64,000 nt of DNA from Oxytricha trifallax (GCA_000711775.1 ARYC01001469.1:1-64000), one strand, 5' to 3'; numbered from the stretch's first letter, positions 22,142 to 33,809 are shown. Notes: generated by a model not told the origin, from the letters alone. Numbers and translations: made by a program.

Positions 22142-22815
22142 TATGATAGTTGCATCCAATTAAATATTTTAGAGATGCTGAACTAGGAAAGAGGACTTTT
22201 TCCTTTAAAATCCTCCATTTTTAGAATATTAATAATTAATTTAAAATATATTTAAATTTTCAACAAGTCAAACTAAACTGTATATTATTGTATTTGTTGA
22301 GAGTCACACTTTTAAAACAGTGTCTCTCGAGGATTTTAATATCGAAAAATATCATCAACCATTTTTTCATAATTTTTCAAAATTTCCTTATCAATATATC
22401 TATATCTAAAAGGAATTAAGATAATTCTGAAAAGAAATAGAACATTATTCTTTTTTTAGTTTTTATCTCATATTTGACCACATAATTAAGTTAAGGAATC
22501 TTAATAAGGCACTTAAAAAATCTATAAGAACTTATTCATATATCCTTAAGGATTATTAAAAATAAAAACAGAAAAAGCTCTATTTATTAAAAGATATTGT
22601 AATATTGAGATTTTTGACTATAACGAATTTTTACAGATTAATTAATCAAAAACCTCAAGAGACACTGTTTTAAAGAATGACTCTCGAAAATATAAATTCT
22701 AAATACTCTATATTAGAGGCTTTAAAAAGATCATATTTTTAACACTAAGCTCAAAAAAATATTATAAGCTACAACAGCAGCTGCAGCAAAACTGTTTCAG
22801 GCTGCAACTATTGTA
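22142..22815. mobile_element. 674-bp inserted element with short TIRs and ATT duplication
   Basis: In other TBE copies AAACATT is followed directly by AAACCCCTACAT. Here 674 bp are inserted between two ATT triplets (22139-22141 and 22816-22818). The insert begins TATGATAGTTGCATCC and ends GGCTGCAACTATTGTA, which are imperfect inverted repeats. An internal inverted pair of about 38 bp lies at 22299-22337 and 22650-22687 (core TTTTAAAACAGTGTCTCT). No coding frame was recognised, so it is probably a non-autonomous element. Confidence 0.75.
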
Positions 22816-22924
22816 ATTAAACCTCTACATAAACCCTATTAAAACCCTAATAAAGTATGCACTAATAGTCTACTTTTATCAATCAAAAACTCAATCAAAC
22901 TACTGAAAGGGTTTTTGGGTTTTG
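22816..22924 (+). repeat. TBE right terminal repeat (copy 3)
   Basis: AAACCC-type units followed by ACTACTGAAAGGGTTTTTGG and the terminal GGGTTTTG. Ends at 22924 with ATT after it. It is the inverted partner of 18143-18250. Confidence 0.88.
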
Positions 22925-22926
22925 AT

Positions 22927-23967
22927 TCAAGGGATCAAAAAGTTCATCTATAAAACCATCATGGCAAGAAGTTTGAAGTAATAGAACCAGAGACTGGTGA
23001 TGACTTCCTTTAAAAAAGAAAGCCACGAGACCCTTTAGAAACTTTGGAACAAAGAGTAAAGAAAGAAAATAAACTTATTTAAGCAGTGAGAAACCTCCCA
23101 GCCTCAGAGATAGTTAAAATCACTCTTAAGATGCATGCACTTAAATTTCCAATATTGAATATAATTGACTTTAAAGATTGCAAAGAAAGTTATCTTATCC
23201 TTGAGGATAAATTTGAGAAGAAAGTCATAACAGATAAGTAGTTCGCATACAAGATATATCCGTTCAACTACTTCTAATGCGATGACAAGTATCAAATGGA
23301 ATTAGTAAATGAATACCAAGCACTTACGAAGTCAAGAGATAGATAGTGCAGATTTATAATATAGCTCGATGCTATTCTGTTTGCTCAAGATCATGTAGCT
23401 TTTCGTCTTCCTCTATACTATATGACATTAAGAGACTACATTTAAGATTAAAGGATACTAAAGTAGTTACCTCTTATTCTTACAAATGTTTGCAAAGGCA
23501 TTGCGGAGCTGCACACTCTTGGATATGTTCATAGAGATTTGAAGCCTGAGAATATAATGCTTGACTTTTCACCTCTCAGAGTAGTAATAATAGATTTCAA
23601 TAGATCATAGAGAGTTGAAGCTTCAGGAATTGGCAACGTGTGTGGTACTCCTGGATAATTTTCCAGAAAGAGAGGACTGGAGAGATGGTGATATTAAGTG
23701 GGATATATGGGCTCTAGCAGCAATAATTTGTGAATGCGATATGGCAAGAAATGATTACATAGCTGCAAAAGAGAGAAAGATTCAAAACAGAGAATACAGC
23801 AATATCTAGACTAGAATAAGATAAAAAGTAGAATGAAAGATATGGCTGAGTAAATAATAATTTTGCCTAACCACAGAGCTGATCATACAATAGACTAAAT
23901 TGTAAGTTGGATAGGAGAAATAAAGTTTAGAAAGCTGCCTCATGATGCCAAAGTACTTTTTTAGTGA
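22927..23967 (+). pseudogene. TBE 57-kDa gene fragment, second subfamily (copy 4)
   Basis: The sequence begins inside the last zinc finger (SRDQKVHLQNHHGKKFEVIE), immediately after the end of the preceding TBE. The frame is then open through NLPASEIVKIT, GYVHRDLKPENIM (about 23520) and VVIIDFNRSQRVEAS, with several TAG/TAA glutamines. It shifts near 23656, where an extra base in the GTPGYFPEREDW region leads to TGA. The homologous end is TGA 23965-23967. Its 5' half is absent from the window, so either the upstream TBE inserted into it and the left part was lost, or it was truncated earlier. Confidence 0.82.
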
Positions 23968-24105
23968 ATAATAAAAATAAAACACTTGCATTACACACTT
24001 ATTTTCATTACATTATAACCATAAACCCCTATTAAAACCCTAATAAAGCATGCGTTAATAGTCTACTTTCATCAATCAAACAACTTCAGGGGTTTTGGGG
24101 TTTTG
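23968..24105 (+). repeat. TBE right terminal repeat, variant form (copy 4)
   Basis: Ends CAACTTCAGGGGTTTTGGGG followed by TTTTG at 24101-24105, then ATT. It lacks the ~14-base ACTCAATCAAACT duplication seen in other right ends and matches the left end at 18143, so two terminal-repeat variants are present. Confidence 0.85.
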
Positions 24106-26241
24106 ATTCAAAGACTTTCAACTTAATTAAATTCATTGAGTCTTTGATAATAAACTTATAAACCTTAATTGAGACTAAAGAGTTTTAAAATTAGATTCAA
24201 CTTATATGATTTGATAATTAAATCTGTGTAAATATTGATGAGAACACTAAACTGTGAGAAAAGCATATTTCAACTCCAATAAAAATAATGTGCCTATATA
24301 GCAATAAAAAATCTTCGAATTTGAAGTAATTTCAGAACTTATTTTTTATTTACACTATTGATATAATTCTCAAGTTAACAAATTTAGTCAAATGTACAGT
24401 AATTATTATAATATAAAAAGTATTATTATTCACTTTACTCGGTCAATATATTAATAAAAGAAGTAAATTCTATAATAAGAGCAATCAATCAATATTGATA
24501 CTTAAATTTATTGGTGTTTCTGTCAGAAGTGTTAATGATTGCAGCTTTAGTCCAAAATCTTGAAAATAAATGGTTAATTGATAACATTAAAAATGATTAC
24601 ACTAAAATTTACACTGCATAAAGTCTGCTTACAAATAAAAGTTAAAAACTAAGACTGTTTATTAAGATTAATTCATAGATTAATTCTATAGTTACAGTAA
24701 TAAAATAATAAATATATTGTATATTAAAGTAATATTCATAGTTTATATTGTCAATAAAGCAAATATTTTTTTTAAAAAAAGTACTGATTTAATACTCAAA
24801 CCGTGGCTACATAAAAATATTATATGGCAATCTTCAGAGACTTGTTTAACTTTTATCATAGAGCAGCCAAATTATAGTCAACATTCAGTATGTTATTTTT
24901 TAAATAATTAACTTAAAATCAAATTTTAACTTAGCTAGTAGACATTATTTACTTTAAAATGATCTTTACAAATAAAGTTTGAAATATAATTCACTTTATT
25001 ATTTATCTAAATCATGAATTTTAAAGATTTCTATGAAAGCCATTTAAATTATATAGAAAAAGCAGAATTAACTGAAATTATAAAAAGTAAGAGAGAAAAA
25101 TTAAATAATTTATGTGAGATTCCCAATTTCTTTGAAAATTGACCCAAAATGACAAAATCTACTTCCCACAATCGATCATAATTTCTCTATCTTGATGAGT
25201 TGAGAGAGCGCAAGAATCTAGAAATGTATAGATAGGGAATCCATCAAATTAGGAAAGCCATAGAAATGTTAGTAGATATCAAGATGACCTCGATAATAGC
25301 ATTTGGAGTTTGGCTAGAAAACCAAGTAATTTTTATTATAAGAGGGAATTCATTTAATCAAAAATCTTTTATCATCCAGTTGTAGATTTTTATTAAGAAT
25401 TCTTTAAAATATGGAATTTCAATGCATTTCTGAGAGTATAAAGTTGTAGAAGATTCTTCTTTTGCCTAGTAATATATTTTACATTTTTTTAGTTTCCATA
25501 TTTTTTAAGATATATTTTTTAGTTAGAATATCCTCCATTCCTTTTTCTGTTTACGTCAATAAGTTTTATCGTAATATGATTATAGATGGAGGTCTTGATT
25601 TGGTGAATTAGTTAGTATTTATTTGTAAACAATTTACTTTTTATTCTTTCTAATTGTTATCTCATTTCTTGCTATTGTTATTATTGATAAAATACACAAT
25701 ATTAGGAAAAAGTAAATCTAAAATAAATGATAACTGGCATTAAAATGATATAAATAAATAAGTTTAGATTATTAAAGGAGTTTTACTTAAAAAAATTAGG
25801 AATAATTGGATGAATAATTTCCAATTTATCAACTATCTCATGTATAAATTGAGAAATATAATTTATTTTCTCTTCCAGCGAACAACTTATATAATTCAAA
25901 ATAATTATTATGAAAATTATTTGTTAATCTTGTGCAATTCTTAACTTATTTAAATATCTCACTATAAAAAGATAAATGTTTGCATGTTATTATAGAATTT
26001 CGCCAAATAACTTATTTTAGTGAATCATTATAATTTAAGATAGGATAATAGATTTAATGATAGAATAAAGTGTCTATAATATTATTAGATTTATAGAAGA
26101 AAAGAAATTTTATTGAAGTTGTACTTACCAATTCGCGTTCATTTTAGAGACTCCACTCTGATCCATTTTTTATTTAAACATTAGTAATTATTTTCTGTTT
26201 ATTTTTAACTTGATTTTAATTTTAAATTCAAAAAATGCATA
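24106..26241. other. AT-rich region without clear genes
   Basis: AT-rich with short frames only. Around 25015-25480 the plus strand has some codon-like structure (MNFKDFYESHLNYIEKAELT) that soon meets TGA. No motif was recognised. Confidence 0.4.
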
Positions 26242-27221
26242 TAAGGTATAATTTTTGGAATAGAAGTCATTATGAATTTCTTAAATACAAAAGTGTAAAA
26301 TATAATAACATAATCATTAATTAATAAAACCAAATTCTTAATAATTATTAGGGTTTCTCTCTGCTTTGATTCGTAGGTATCGCAAGTTTTTCAGCATTTA
26401 TACTTATATCACTCGAAGCTCAGTTAGAAATCGGTGGTTCGTGAGATGCATTAGAGTGTGATACTACAAGTAGCTCTGTTTTCCATAAGTTCTGTGTCTC
26501 GTAGATTATTGTAAACTAATTCGCGCGTTATCTGAGTTTATACTCACTGTACCGTATTATACAGTATACTGTTGATAGATTGTAACTTCTGTAAAAAACA
26601 GTAAAATAATTCAAAATATGCATAATTACATATAATTTGTTGGTGCTGATGAATATGGCAGTCATAATTTCCATAAAATATTTACATATTTTGCTAAAAT
26701 ATTTGTGCATTAGCAGAAACCAATTTCTTTAAAGAGAATTCATTTTAGTTAAGAGTTTTTTAATTTTAGCAAAATATGTAAAAATGTTATGGAAATTATG
26801 ACTATCAGATTCATCAGCACCATCAAATTATATGTAATGATGCATATTTTGAATTATTTTACTGTCTTTTACAGAAGTTACAATCTATCAACAGTATACT
26901 GTGTAATACCGTACTGCAAGTATAAACTTAGATAACGCGCGAATTAGTTGACATTAATCTACGAGACACAGAACTGATGGAAAACAGAGCTGCTTGTAGT
27001 ATCAAACTCTAATGCATCTCACAAACCACCGATTTCTAACTGAGCTTCGAGTGATATAAGTATAAATGCTGAAAAACTTGCGATACCTACGAATCAAAGC
27101 AGAGAGAAACCCGAAAAATTATTAAGAATTTGGTTTTATTAATTAATGATTATGTTATTATATTTTACACTTTTGTATTTAAGAAATTCATAATGACTTC
27201 TATTCCAAAAATTATACCTTA
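26242..27221. repeat. 980-bp near-perfect inverted repeat (fold-back)
   Basis: The left arm 26242-26700 and right arm 26763-27221 (each about 459 bases) are reverse complements with only scattered mismatches, around a 62-base centre. The arms start TAAGGTATAATTTTTGGAAT and share GGGTTTCTCTCTGCTTTGAT and AACTAATTCGCGCG. No conserved protein frame was seen in the arms. It could be a fold-back transposable element or a germline inversion duplicate. It would fold into a very long hairpin. Confidence 0.9.
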
Positions 27222-27866
27222 CAATATTTATATTGATTGAAATTTCTTAAATATTTTTTTTTATATTTATTTTATTAAAATCCTAATACTTTCTTTACCT
27301 TCTAATTTTCCTTTAAGCCATTCATTATTTAACCATCTTTCCAGAAGTTACAGTTCATATTTTTTAAGACCTCTTTTATAGAAATACTTGACTGTTCAAA
27401 CTTATTTTTATTCTACATATTGATAGAAATAGAAAGAACATAATACTGCTTGGCATGTCCCTTTTGAGTGTCAAATCCCTTTTTAAATGTTAATAATTAG
27501 TATAATTGCTTGTGAAAGAACCTTATATTGTTTAGCGTCATCTAAATACTCTGTCAACTTAATATCTTACTATTTTACTTGATGTTTAATTTAATTTTTA
27601 GTATTTCTTTAGTATTACTATGCTTTTAAAAATAAAACACTCTAATTTAAAATTTAATAGCTATACAAATAATTTTCATGGTTAATCTTAATTTACCCTC
27701 ACATACTTTATTTAAATATTTTTTCGATTTATATTTTATCTTTCATCAGTATCCTGTATTTCCTTGATCTCAATCTTCAATTTTAAATATTTTAGATGCA
27801 AGCTAAATGCGCTTTCTATGTTGATCATCAAAAAAATTTGATTGTTAATTCTTATTTATATATTTA

Positions 27867-28079
27867 TCATTTTATTGAATGTTCTATTTAAAAAGCAAAA
27901 CACCTACCAGTTAGATCAACTATATTTCCGCTTATTGTTTTTAATATCATTTTATGTTTCAAAAACTACTTGTACTCATCTTCTTTGCCTGCATGAAGCA
28001 GATACTTATTCATGTTAGGATCTTTGCTGGACACGCTACTCTTGATAGATATGGAAGATGCACACTGTGCTCTGTCCAT
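27867..28079 (-). CDS. 70-aa coding-like segment, unassigned
   Basis: An ATG at 28079 opens a ciliate-code frame ending at TGA 27867-27869: MDRAQCASSISIKSSVSSKD followed by NMNKYLLHAGKEDEYKQFLK. The first part has balanced codon use unlike the surrounding AT-rich DNA, and other minus-strand frames just upstream are also protein-like (HGVEMIEVQAFM). It may be part of a gene interrupted by eliminated sequence. No family was recognised. Confidence 0.35.
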
Positions 28080-28194
28080 ACTAACTTGTATTCCTCATAA
28101 AAGCTTGGACTTCAATCATTTCAACTCCATGTTTTCAATGTTGTTCAGCTTATTTTGCTGTGAGATAGCATTGCAACTAATTCGAGTTATATAA

Positions 28195-29560
28195 CTAAGG
28201 ATAAGTAGAAAAGTTTTTTCAACACTGAGGATTGAGATGCTTGTTTATGCACCGGAAAATTATCTGTTAGCTCGTGGTAAGATTAAGTGCATTCTATGAT
28301 CAAGTTATAAATATTATAGAGAGAACATTAACTAGAATTGTAAGTTCTTATTTTTAGATATTATTTGTTTTTACAATTTTACATTTACTTAGTTTAATAT
28401 AAAATATATTAAATTAAAAAATTAATTGCTTATTACAAGTTATATTATTATTATTATTTATTAGCAATATCATTCTTAGGATTGAACAAATTCCTTATTT
28501 TTCTATATGTAGTCAATAAAGAAGCCACATTATTGAGTTATAATTATGAGGATAACTCAGCTACACTTAGCCATTTTACTGATGATTGGAACAGTTTAAT
28601 GATTTATTAAGTAATAAGCCCTAACTTAATAATAAATTAAAAAAATACTATATTGCTTATATAATTATGAGATATTGAATTATATATATATAAAAGTATG
28701 TGAGAATACGGAGAATTGAAAGATATAATACAAAATCAAATTCTTAAATTTATTGCTTGAAGATATAATAATTGAATGCAAGAATTACTACTAGTCATTT
28801 AAAGTGCAGTAAATATAAGCTGTTCATCTCATTATTGATATATACCATTACTATCAAAGTTGAAATGCATCCAACCAAATCTTTTCTCTAGTTTGAGTGT
28901 AATGAGAGAATGGGAACTTTAATTTAGGAAAATATTCAATTATGCATGATCACATAAAACCTATTTTATCTATATTTTCCATGACTTTATAGCTAATTTC
29001 AATGTTTTAGATGCCATGCAATTCAATCATAAGGTCCTTTGCCTTCTCCTAAAATTATTGGTTGGTAGTGTTATATTTATATTGGCATCTCTTTCTCCCT
29101 GGTTAGAATCATTGACGTTATCCTGGTTATCTTTATCACTAAATAAAAATTGTAGCATCTACTAAGAATGAAAGAATAATCAAGGTTTTCACCATAGTAT
29201 TTATTAATAAATTTAATGATTAAAATCGCAATTCAACCTAAACTATGATTAAATTTGGGTTGAAGTGCGGAATAAATAAGAAAAATAAATATAAATGTAT
29301 TATCACTTAAAAATATGCCATATAGTTTAGTACAAACCATATTAATTAAACTTAAATTAAAAATCATAAAAAATAACAAATTTAGCTTTTTAATTGATTA
29401 GTTTTTTTCATTTTCTTATTTATTCTGCATTCTTACCTTTATTATAATATCATTTGGGTTTGATTGCGATTTTGATTATATGATATACTAAAAAATACTA
29501 CAGTGAAAAACTTTATTATTTATTAAGTAAATGCCACAATTTTTACTCACTGCTTCAGGG
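28195..29560. other. AT-rich region without clear genes
   Basis: AT-rich with simple-sequence ATT runs near 28443-28460. No convincing frame or repeat was seen. Confidence 0.4.
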
Positions 29561-29616
29561 TGAAGAGTCGCTGCTTTTTAAATCGCCATCGTGATCTTGT
29601 TTTTAATCTTCAGAGC

Positions 29617-30138
29617 TCAGATTGCCTAGTCAGACATTAATTACTTTGAGTTCTCTCTGATCAACTTGACGAATTAAATCTGTTCTGAGAAAACAGTATT
29701 GCAAACGATGTCAGAGGTGAAAATGAGAATGGGGACTGCTAACAGCACCACGCAATTCTTCATAAATAATTCTTGGGAAATGTAATGTCCGACCAGACAG
29801 GTGTCCCAGAATACTAGATAAAGTTAATACAAGATATTCGAGAACCATTCAATGGCATATTTAGCGAGCTCCTTCTACACATTTCCAGATGTATATGTGA
29901 TGCTAACAATTTAATCTAATTTATTTTCATGCGAATCTCTCTAGCTTGCTGGCCTTTTTTCTAAATGCCTATACAATTTCCAGTGCGATGGCATGCAATA
30001 AGAGATTCCCACTGAATATAAAGGAATTCGATAGAGCCCTTAAGGATTACCATTGAAGCCATGCCAAGGATTCCCGAAGTATCCCTTTATTGCAGAATGG
30101 CATGCTGGCTTTATTGAATTTAAGCATCTCTAAACCAT
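29617..30138 (-). CDS. family X copy 2, C-terminal part (173-aa open frame)
   Basis: An ATG at 30138 opens an uninterrupted ciliate-code frame to TGA 29617-29619. It encodes GYFGNPWHGFNGNPQGLYRI, PLYSVGISYCMPSHWKLYRH, then KELAKYAIEWFSNILYQLYL and a hydrophobic segment around CVVLLAVPILIFTSDIVC (probable membrane span). Glutamines are encoded by TAG and TAA. The EW-containing stretch aligns by eye with KSSEVLEW of family X copy 1 at about 9945-9970. It lies downstream, on the same strand, of the N-terminal part at 31480-31000. In copy 1 the two parts are about 170 bp apart; here they are more than 1 kb apart, suggesting intervening eliminated or inserted DNA. The function is unknown. Confidence 0.6.
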
Positions 30139-30171
30139 TCGTACGTTGCCTTAACTTTCTATGATAAGATT

Positions 30172-30593
30172 ATATTGTAGGAATACATTCGATTTGGGAA
30201 AATGATTTAAAATTAAATTAATTAAATATTAAAATCATGGCAGTTATCAAATCCAAAGTGACTTAAAATTCAAAAATAAATGGATTCTACGGTAGATCCC
30301 GCAATTTAAGCTGGACTTTACTATTGGCATTATTCCCAAATCATCCAAGGAAGCTAGATATTTTGATTTTGAGCTAACTCCCAAAAATAGTATAATGGGT
30401 TTTTCTCGCTTAGGCGATGAGATAAATTCATTATAGTAATAACAACAACCGTCTCATTTTTAATGCGCTATCCAGAGAGTATAATATTGTCAGAGTTTGG
30501 AGACATTTTTCAAAAACATAACTGAAGGTAATTAATAATTAATTAATTTTAATTTTATTTCATTTTCCCAAATCGAATGTATTCCTACAATAT
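30172..30593. repeat. 34-bp inverted repeats flanking a 350-bp coding-like segment
   Basis: ATATTGTAGGAATACATTCG at 30172 continues to GGGAAAATGA. Its reverse complement ends at 30593, perfect over about 34 bases and weaker for about 20 more. The plus strand between them is open and protein-like (QFKLDFTIGIIPKSSKEARY, TPKNSIMGFSRLGDEI). This could be a small TIR element, or an inverted segment flanked by pointer-like repeats between two parts of family X. Confidence 0.7.
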
Positions 30594-30779
30594 TAGTAAT
30601 GGCTAAGTTGCATGTAAAAGTTAATCATAATTTATAATATCAAATTAATAATTTCATATTAATAATTAATATTGATGAGTAAAAAGTTAAGGTGAAGAAG
30701 ATGACTATGATGAACATTTATAAGATTTTGTAAGGTACATTTTATTTATCCATCATATTTTATATAGAATTATTAGACT

Positions 30780-30915
30780 AGGAGTAACACCAACTAAGTT
30801 GACTGGACACTTCGCAAAAGGGAAGGAACAATACGGAAATACTTATGCTTTTGAGCTGATGGAAGAAGATACGAGGCAGAGTGGTTTAATGACAAAGCTG
30901 TTATAAATCTTCCAT
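30780..30915 (+). CDS. short coding-like segment, unassigned
   Basis: The plus-strand frame reads RLGVTPTKLTGHFAKGKEQY followed by GNTYAFELMEEDTRQSGLM in DNA with higher GC than its flanks. It vaguely recalls OB-fold proteins of the replication protein A type (a G-x-x-x-x-F-x-L-x-(D/E) pattern), but this is too short to assign. There is no start or stop that defines a gene. Confidence 0.3.
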
Positions 30916-30999
30916 TTTCTATTTAATTAAATATTATAAATTAACCTTAATGAACTCATACAATTTAATATTTTTACTATTATTTTTCATAAATGTGAA

Positions 31000-31479
31000 G
31001 ACCATCTAATAGATCAGCGAATGCAAACCTTCCCATCATTCCTACTTTTTCCGTTTTCGCGCTTACACTAACAGTATCACCTCTAATGAAGTTGCCACAT
31101 CATCCTCTTCTAACTAATTATGCACAAAGCGATGCTTGAAATACGCTAATACGAACCTTCCAGAAGCCCATTAATTCACAAGTATTGTAGTTCTTGTTAG
31201 AAATAGTCATATGATCGGTAGTCCATACATGGCTATTCGCGTTCTATTGCAGCCTTGCGATGTCTTAGCCTGCAATGGTATCGCAGTAAATGCCAAATAC
31301 GTCTTTGACATTACCCTCTCTTTCACTACATCTATGCTTGCGGTAGTCCCCAATAGAGGTGCTAGCTCAATGGCATCATCACTGAAGACTCTGGTAATGG
31401 CTGTGTGTTTCTTATCATCTTGGATAAGATCACTCTCTAAGGAAGGTCGCCATTTAGCTGTGATGCTTAATGCTCTGAC
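31000..31479 (-). pseudogene. family X copy 2, N-terminal part
   Basis: On the minus strand ACAGCTAAATGGCGAC at 31453 matches the start region of copy 1. After a one-base frame change the frame 31479-31207 encodes AKWRPSLESDLIQDDKKHTA, FSDDAIELAPLLGTTASIDV and NRTRIAMYGLPII before TGA 31207-31209. The same frame then continues with QWASGRFVLAYFKHRFVHNQ and LEEDDVATSLEVILL, which aligns with LEEHDVSTTFELSLF of copy 1. The internal TGA and the frame change mark it as decayed, unless the interruptions are removed during development. GC is clearly higher than in the flanks. Confidence 0.6.
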
Positions 31480-33056
31480 TCAAGGATATGACAGGGTTAA
31501 TTAGTTACTGTTAGATTAAGATTATCTGTTTTTACTGTTTTTAGTTAGTTGTAAACTTGATTAAATTATAATTAACATTTTATCAATTATTGTGCTATTT
31601 ACTGTATTAGTATAGATTAAATTTACCTCGTTTGCTATCAAATATGTTTTGTTGATATATGATTTCTCAAAAAGTAAATAATATATTTTTAAAAGAAATC
31701 CTTTATCATATAATATGATTAATTTTCATTTTTTAAAATACTACTTAATGTGATATGTATGCCAAGACTCAGATAAATATTCTAGCTAATATGACTTGGC
31801 TCGATGAAAGAATAAGATAACTTGAACTTCAAGAATATTACCAAAGAGTGATAAAACTCTTTAGGATATCATATATTAAGAAATCAAAGATTTAATACGA
31901 TGAAGAAAGAAGAACGACAAATAAGATGAGTTAAATGTACACATCAAAAATGATAATAAGAAAATTGAGAAATAGAAATAAGTGAAATCAAAAGTTTAAT
32001 TTAAATAAATTAAAAAATAAGAGAGAATTACATGAGATATTATTAATAATAATACAACTAAATGAACAGAACAAATCACAAAGATAACCATACTAACTAA
32101 GGAGTGACAAGAGAGACATTAATATCGACAGAATAGGAGATAAACAAGAAAGAGATGATCCTGGGAGAAAATCAAAGAGATAAGTTTCGACAAAAAAGTC
32201 AGAAGCAGAGACTGGGAAACACTGGGAACAAAAGAATATAAACAAAAGCAGGAGAAGCTTAACAAACAAATAGGATTCAAGGGTAGACTTAAGATCGGAT
32301 AATCGAACCCCAGTAATAAGATGAGGGATACCCAAAATAAAGAGTTGAGTTCAGCAAGCACGAAGACGAGACTGAGTGTATACAGAGAGACCAGATGGCG
32401 ATAAAGCACTTGATAGACTTATCAGAAGTGTCTTGCCATGGATTTGAAAAGATCATTCATACAAAAAGGGATTGACCCCACAAACAACAAGATTGGTCAC
32501 CATAGTTTGCAGTACAATCACAAGATCCAAGATTGAGAAAGCCCTGATAAAAAGATTCAATGACAAAGAAACTAGAAGTAGATGGACAAAGGAATAAGAG
32601 CTATGGACTGAGAAGTAAAAGCGACGTTGGGAAGCAATCAACAAAGGCTGGAAACATACAAATCTCATTACGGGAAATCACTTCTTGGAAGATACGATTG
32701 AAGAATGCTTTAAAAAGATAGAAGAGATACAGTTAAAAAAACAAAAGCTCACCCAACTCATCCTCCCTTCAATCGTCTTGGATGACAAATGTAATGCACT
32801 ATGGAGAAAAGCATCGCTTCCATGTACTGGAAAATAGAGAATGATAATTTCTGGAGACATCAAGAAATAATTGAATCAATTATTTTACAAGTCTGTACCA
32901 AAGTTCGATAAAAAATGCCAAAATTAGATTGTATTAAAAGTGGCAAAGCTTTCATAATCTTTAGAGATTATTGTACACAAGAAGTCAAGTCGGGAATCTA
33001 GCAACATACAGAAGTACCACGACCAATTGAACACTTTACTCAAAATAATTACTGAG

Positions 33057-33396
33057 AAAGAATTCACGGCCAGGAAATAAACTATATATCAGGAATTTAA
33101 CCATGTACTAGACCAGAGGATTGTGGAGTGATGACAATACTAATGGTGAACCATATAGCATTGGAGATTATAGGATTACCACTCTTTAAGATATTCGCAA
33201 AAGACTAGCTCAATATGCAGATATTCTATCTAGTGTTTAAGCTAGAGATGGGAAACATCAAGATGGAAATAGAAAGAAATGAAATAGCCATTGAGGATGA
33301 AGAGGTCGTTACAATCACTGAAAAAAAACGAGGCATTATGGTAATGGGTGGATTAAGAGAAAGACAAAGAGATGATAAATCAAACTTCTTATAATG
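33057..33396 (+). pseudogene. Ulp1 (C48)-like domain frame of element E1
   Basis: A 112-aa open frame in the ciliate code ending at TGA 33394-33396. TRPEDCGVMTILMVNHIALE carries the DCG motif where C48 proteases have their catalytic Cys. A Gln lies nearby upstream, but the catalytic His and Asp are not in this frame. The downstream half is Glu/Lys-rich. The related frame 55733-56035 has DSEDCGIMKFLVVNQYILEI. The protease assignment rests on this one motif and is tentative. Confidence 0.4.
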
Positions 33397-33731
33397 ACAT
33401 GTGGGACGACTTAGTTCTGAAGAACGGTGCTCAATTCGAACTAGAAAGAGAGAACATTATCAACGAAGGCGAGTTCAGCAATACAGGAGAGTAGCTTGCA
33501 GATTTTGAATGGTATTTTTCCAACGACGGAACAAGAATCTCACAAAGAACTCAAGATTTCAAAGGGCACGGAATGATTGAAGTGAAGACCAGCATCCCTC
33601 AAGATCAAGAGAGCATCTAGACTCATGAAATGAAGACGATTACTATGAGAAAGGAGAAGGACCCAGAAGATAAGAAGAGAGAAAATAGAGTAGACAAAAG
33701 GGACTGGGAAGAGGAGCAGTAGTGGGAATGA
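33297..33731 (+). CDS. 144-aa charged C-terminal ORF of element E1
   Basis: ATG 33297 to TGA 33729-33731, overlapping the previous frame in another phase. It encodes YNDMWDDLVLKNGAQFELER, DFEWYFSNDGTRISQRTQDF and a Lys/Glu-rich end (KEKDPEDKKRENRVDKRDW). The second half is protein-like and GC-richer than its surroundings. Element E2 has a comparable charged frame near 56250-56425. Unknown function. Confidence 0.4.
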
Positions 33732-33776
33732 TGAATTACAGGATTTCACAAATATATACTGTTTAATTATTGTTTA

Positions 33777-33809
<33 letters not shown>

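Larger units (their letters stand above)
18143..22924. mobile_element. full-length TBE transposon (about 4.1 kb plus a 674-bp insertion)
   Basis: The left end is the terminal-repeat interior from about 18143, but the last ~20 telomere-like bases are degenerate. The right end is GGGTTTTTGGGTTTTG at 22924, followed by ATT. Inside, in order, are the 42-kDa transposase (+), 22-kDa gene (-) and 57-kDa gene (+). Subtracting the insertion at 22142-22815 leaves about 4.1 kb, the known TBE size. This copy has the least-decayed coding capacity of the window. Confidence 0.92.
31750..33770 (+). mobile_element. element E1 with Ulp1-like protease remnant
   Basis: A GC-richer 2-kb block with plus-strand frames that change several times. 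About 32270-32472 encodes EFSKHEDETECIQRD and SEVSCHGFEKIIHTKRD. About 32668-33129 encodes ILPSIVLDDKCNALW. 33057-33396 encodes RPEDCGVMTILMVNHIALEI. A block at 54900-56450 has the same order of parts. The DCG motif followed by a hydrophobic helix recalls the catalytic Cys of Ulp1/C48 SUMO proteases. The block ends before an ACTT microsatellite at 33781. Confidence 0.45.

Noticed and set aside
31211-31504. 97-aa plus-strand frame
   Set aside because: The minus strand of the same DNA carries the family X frame with a matching paralogue at 9.5-9.9 kb; the plus frame is its shadow.
32093-32409. Leu/Ser-rich minus-strand frames that look like membrane proteins
   Set aside because: They are antisense to the charged plus-strand frames of element E1, and antisense of Glu/Lys-rich coding gives Leu/Phe/Ser-rich products.
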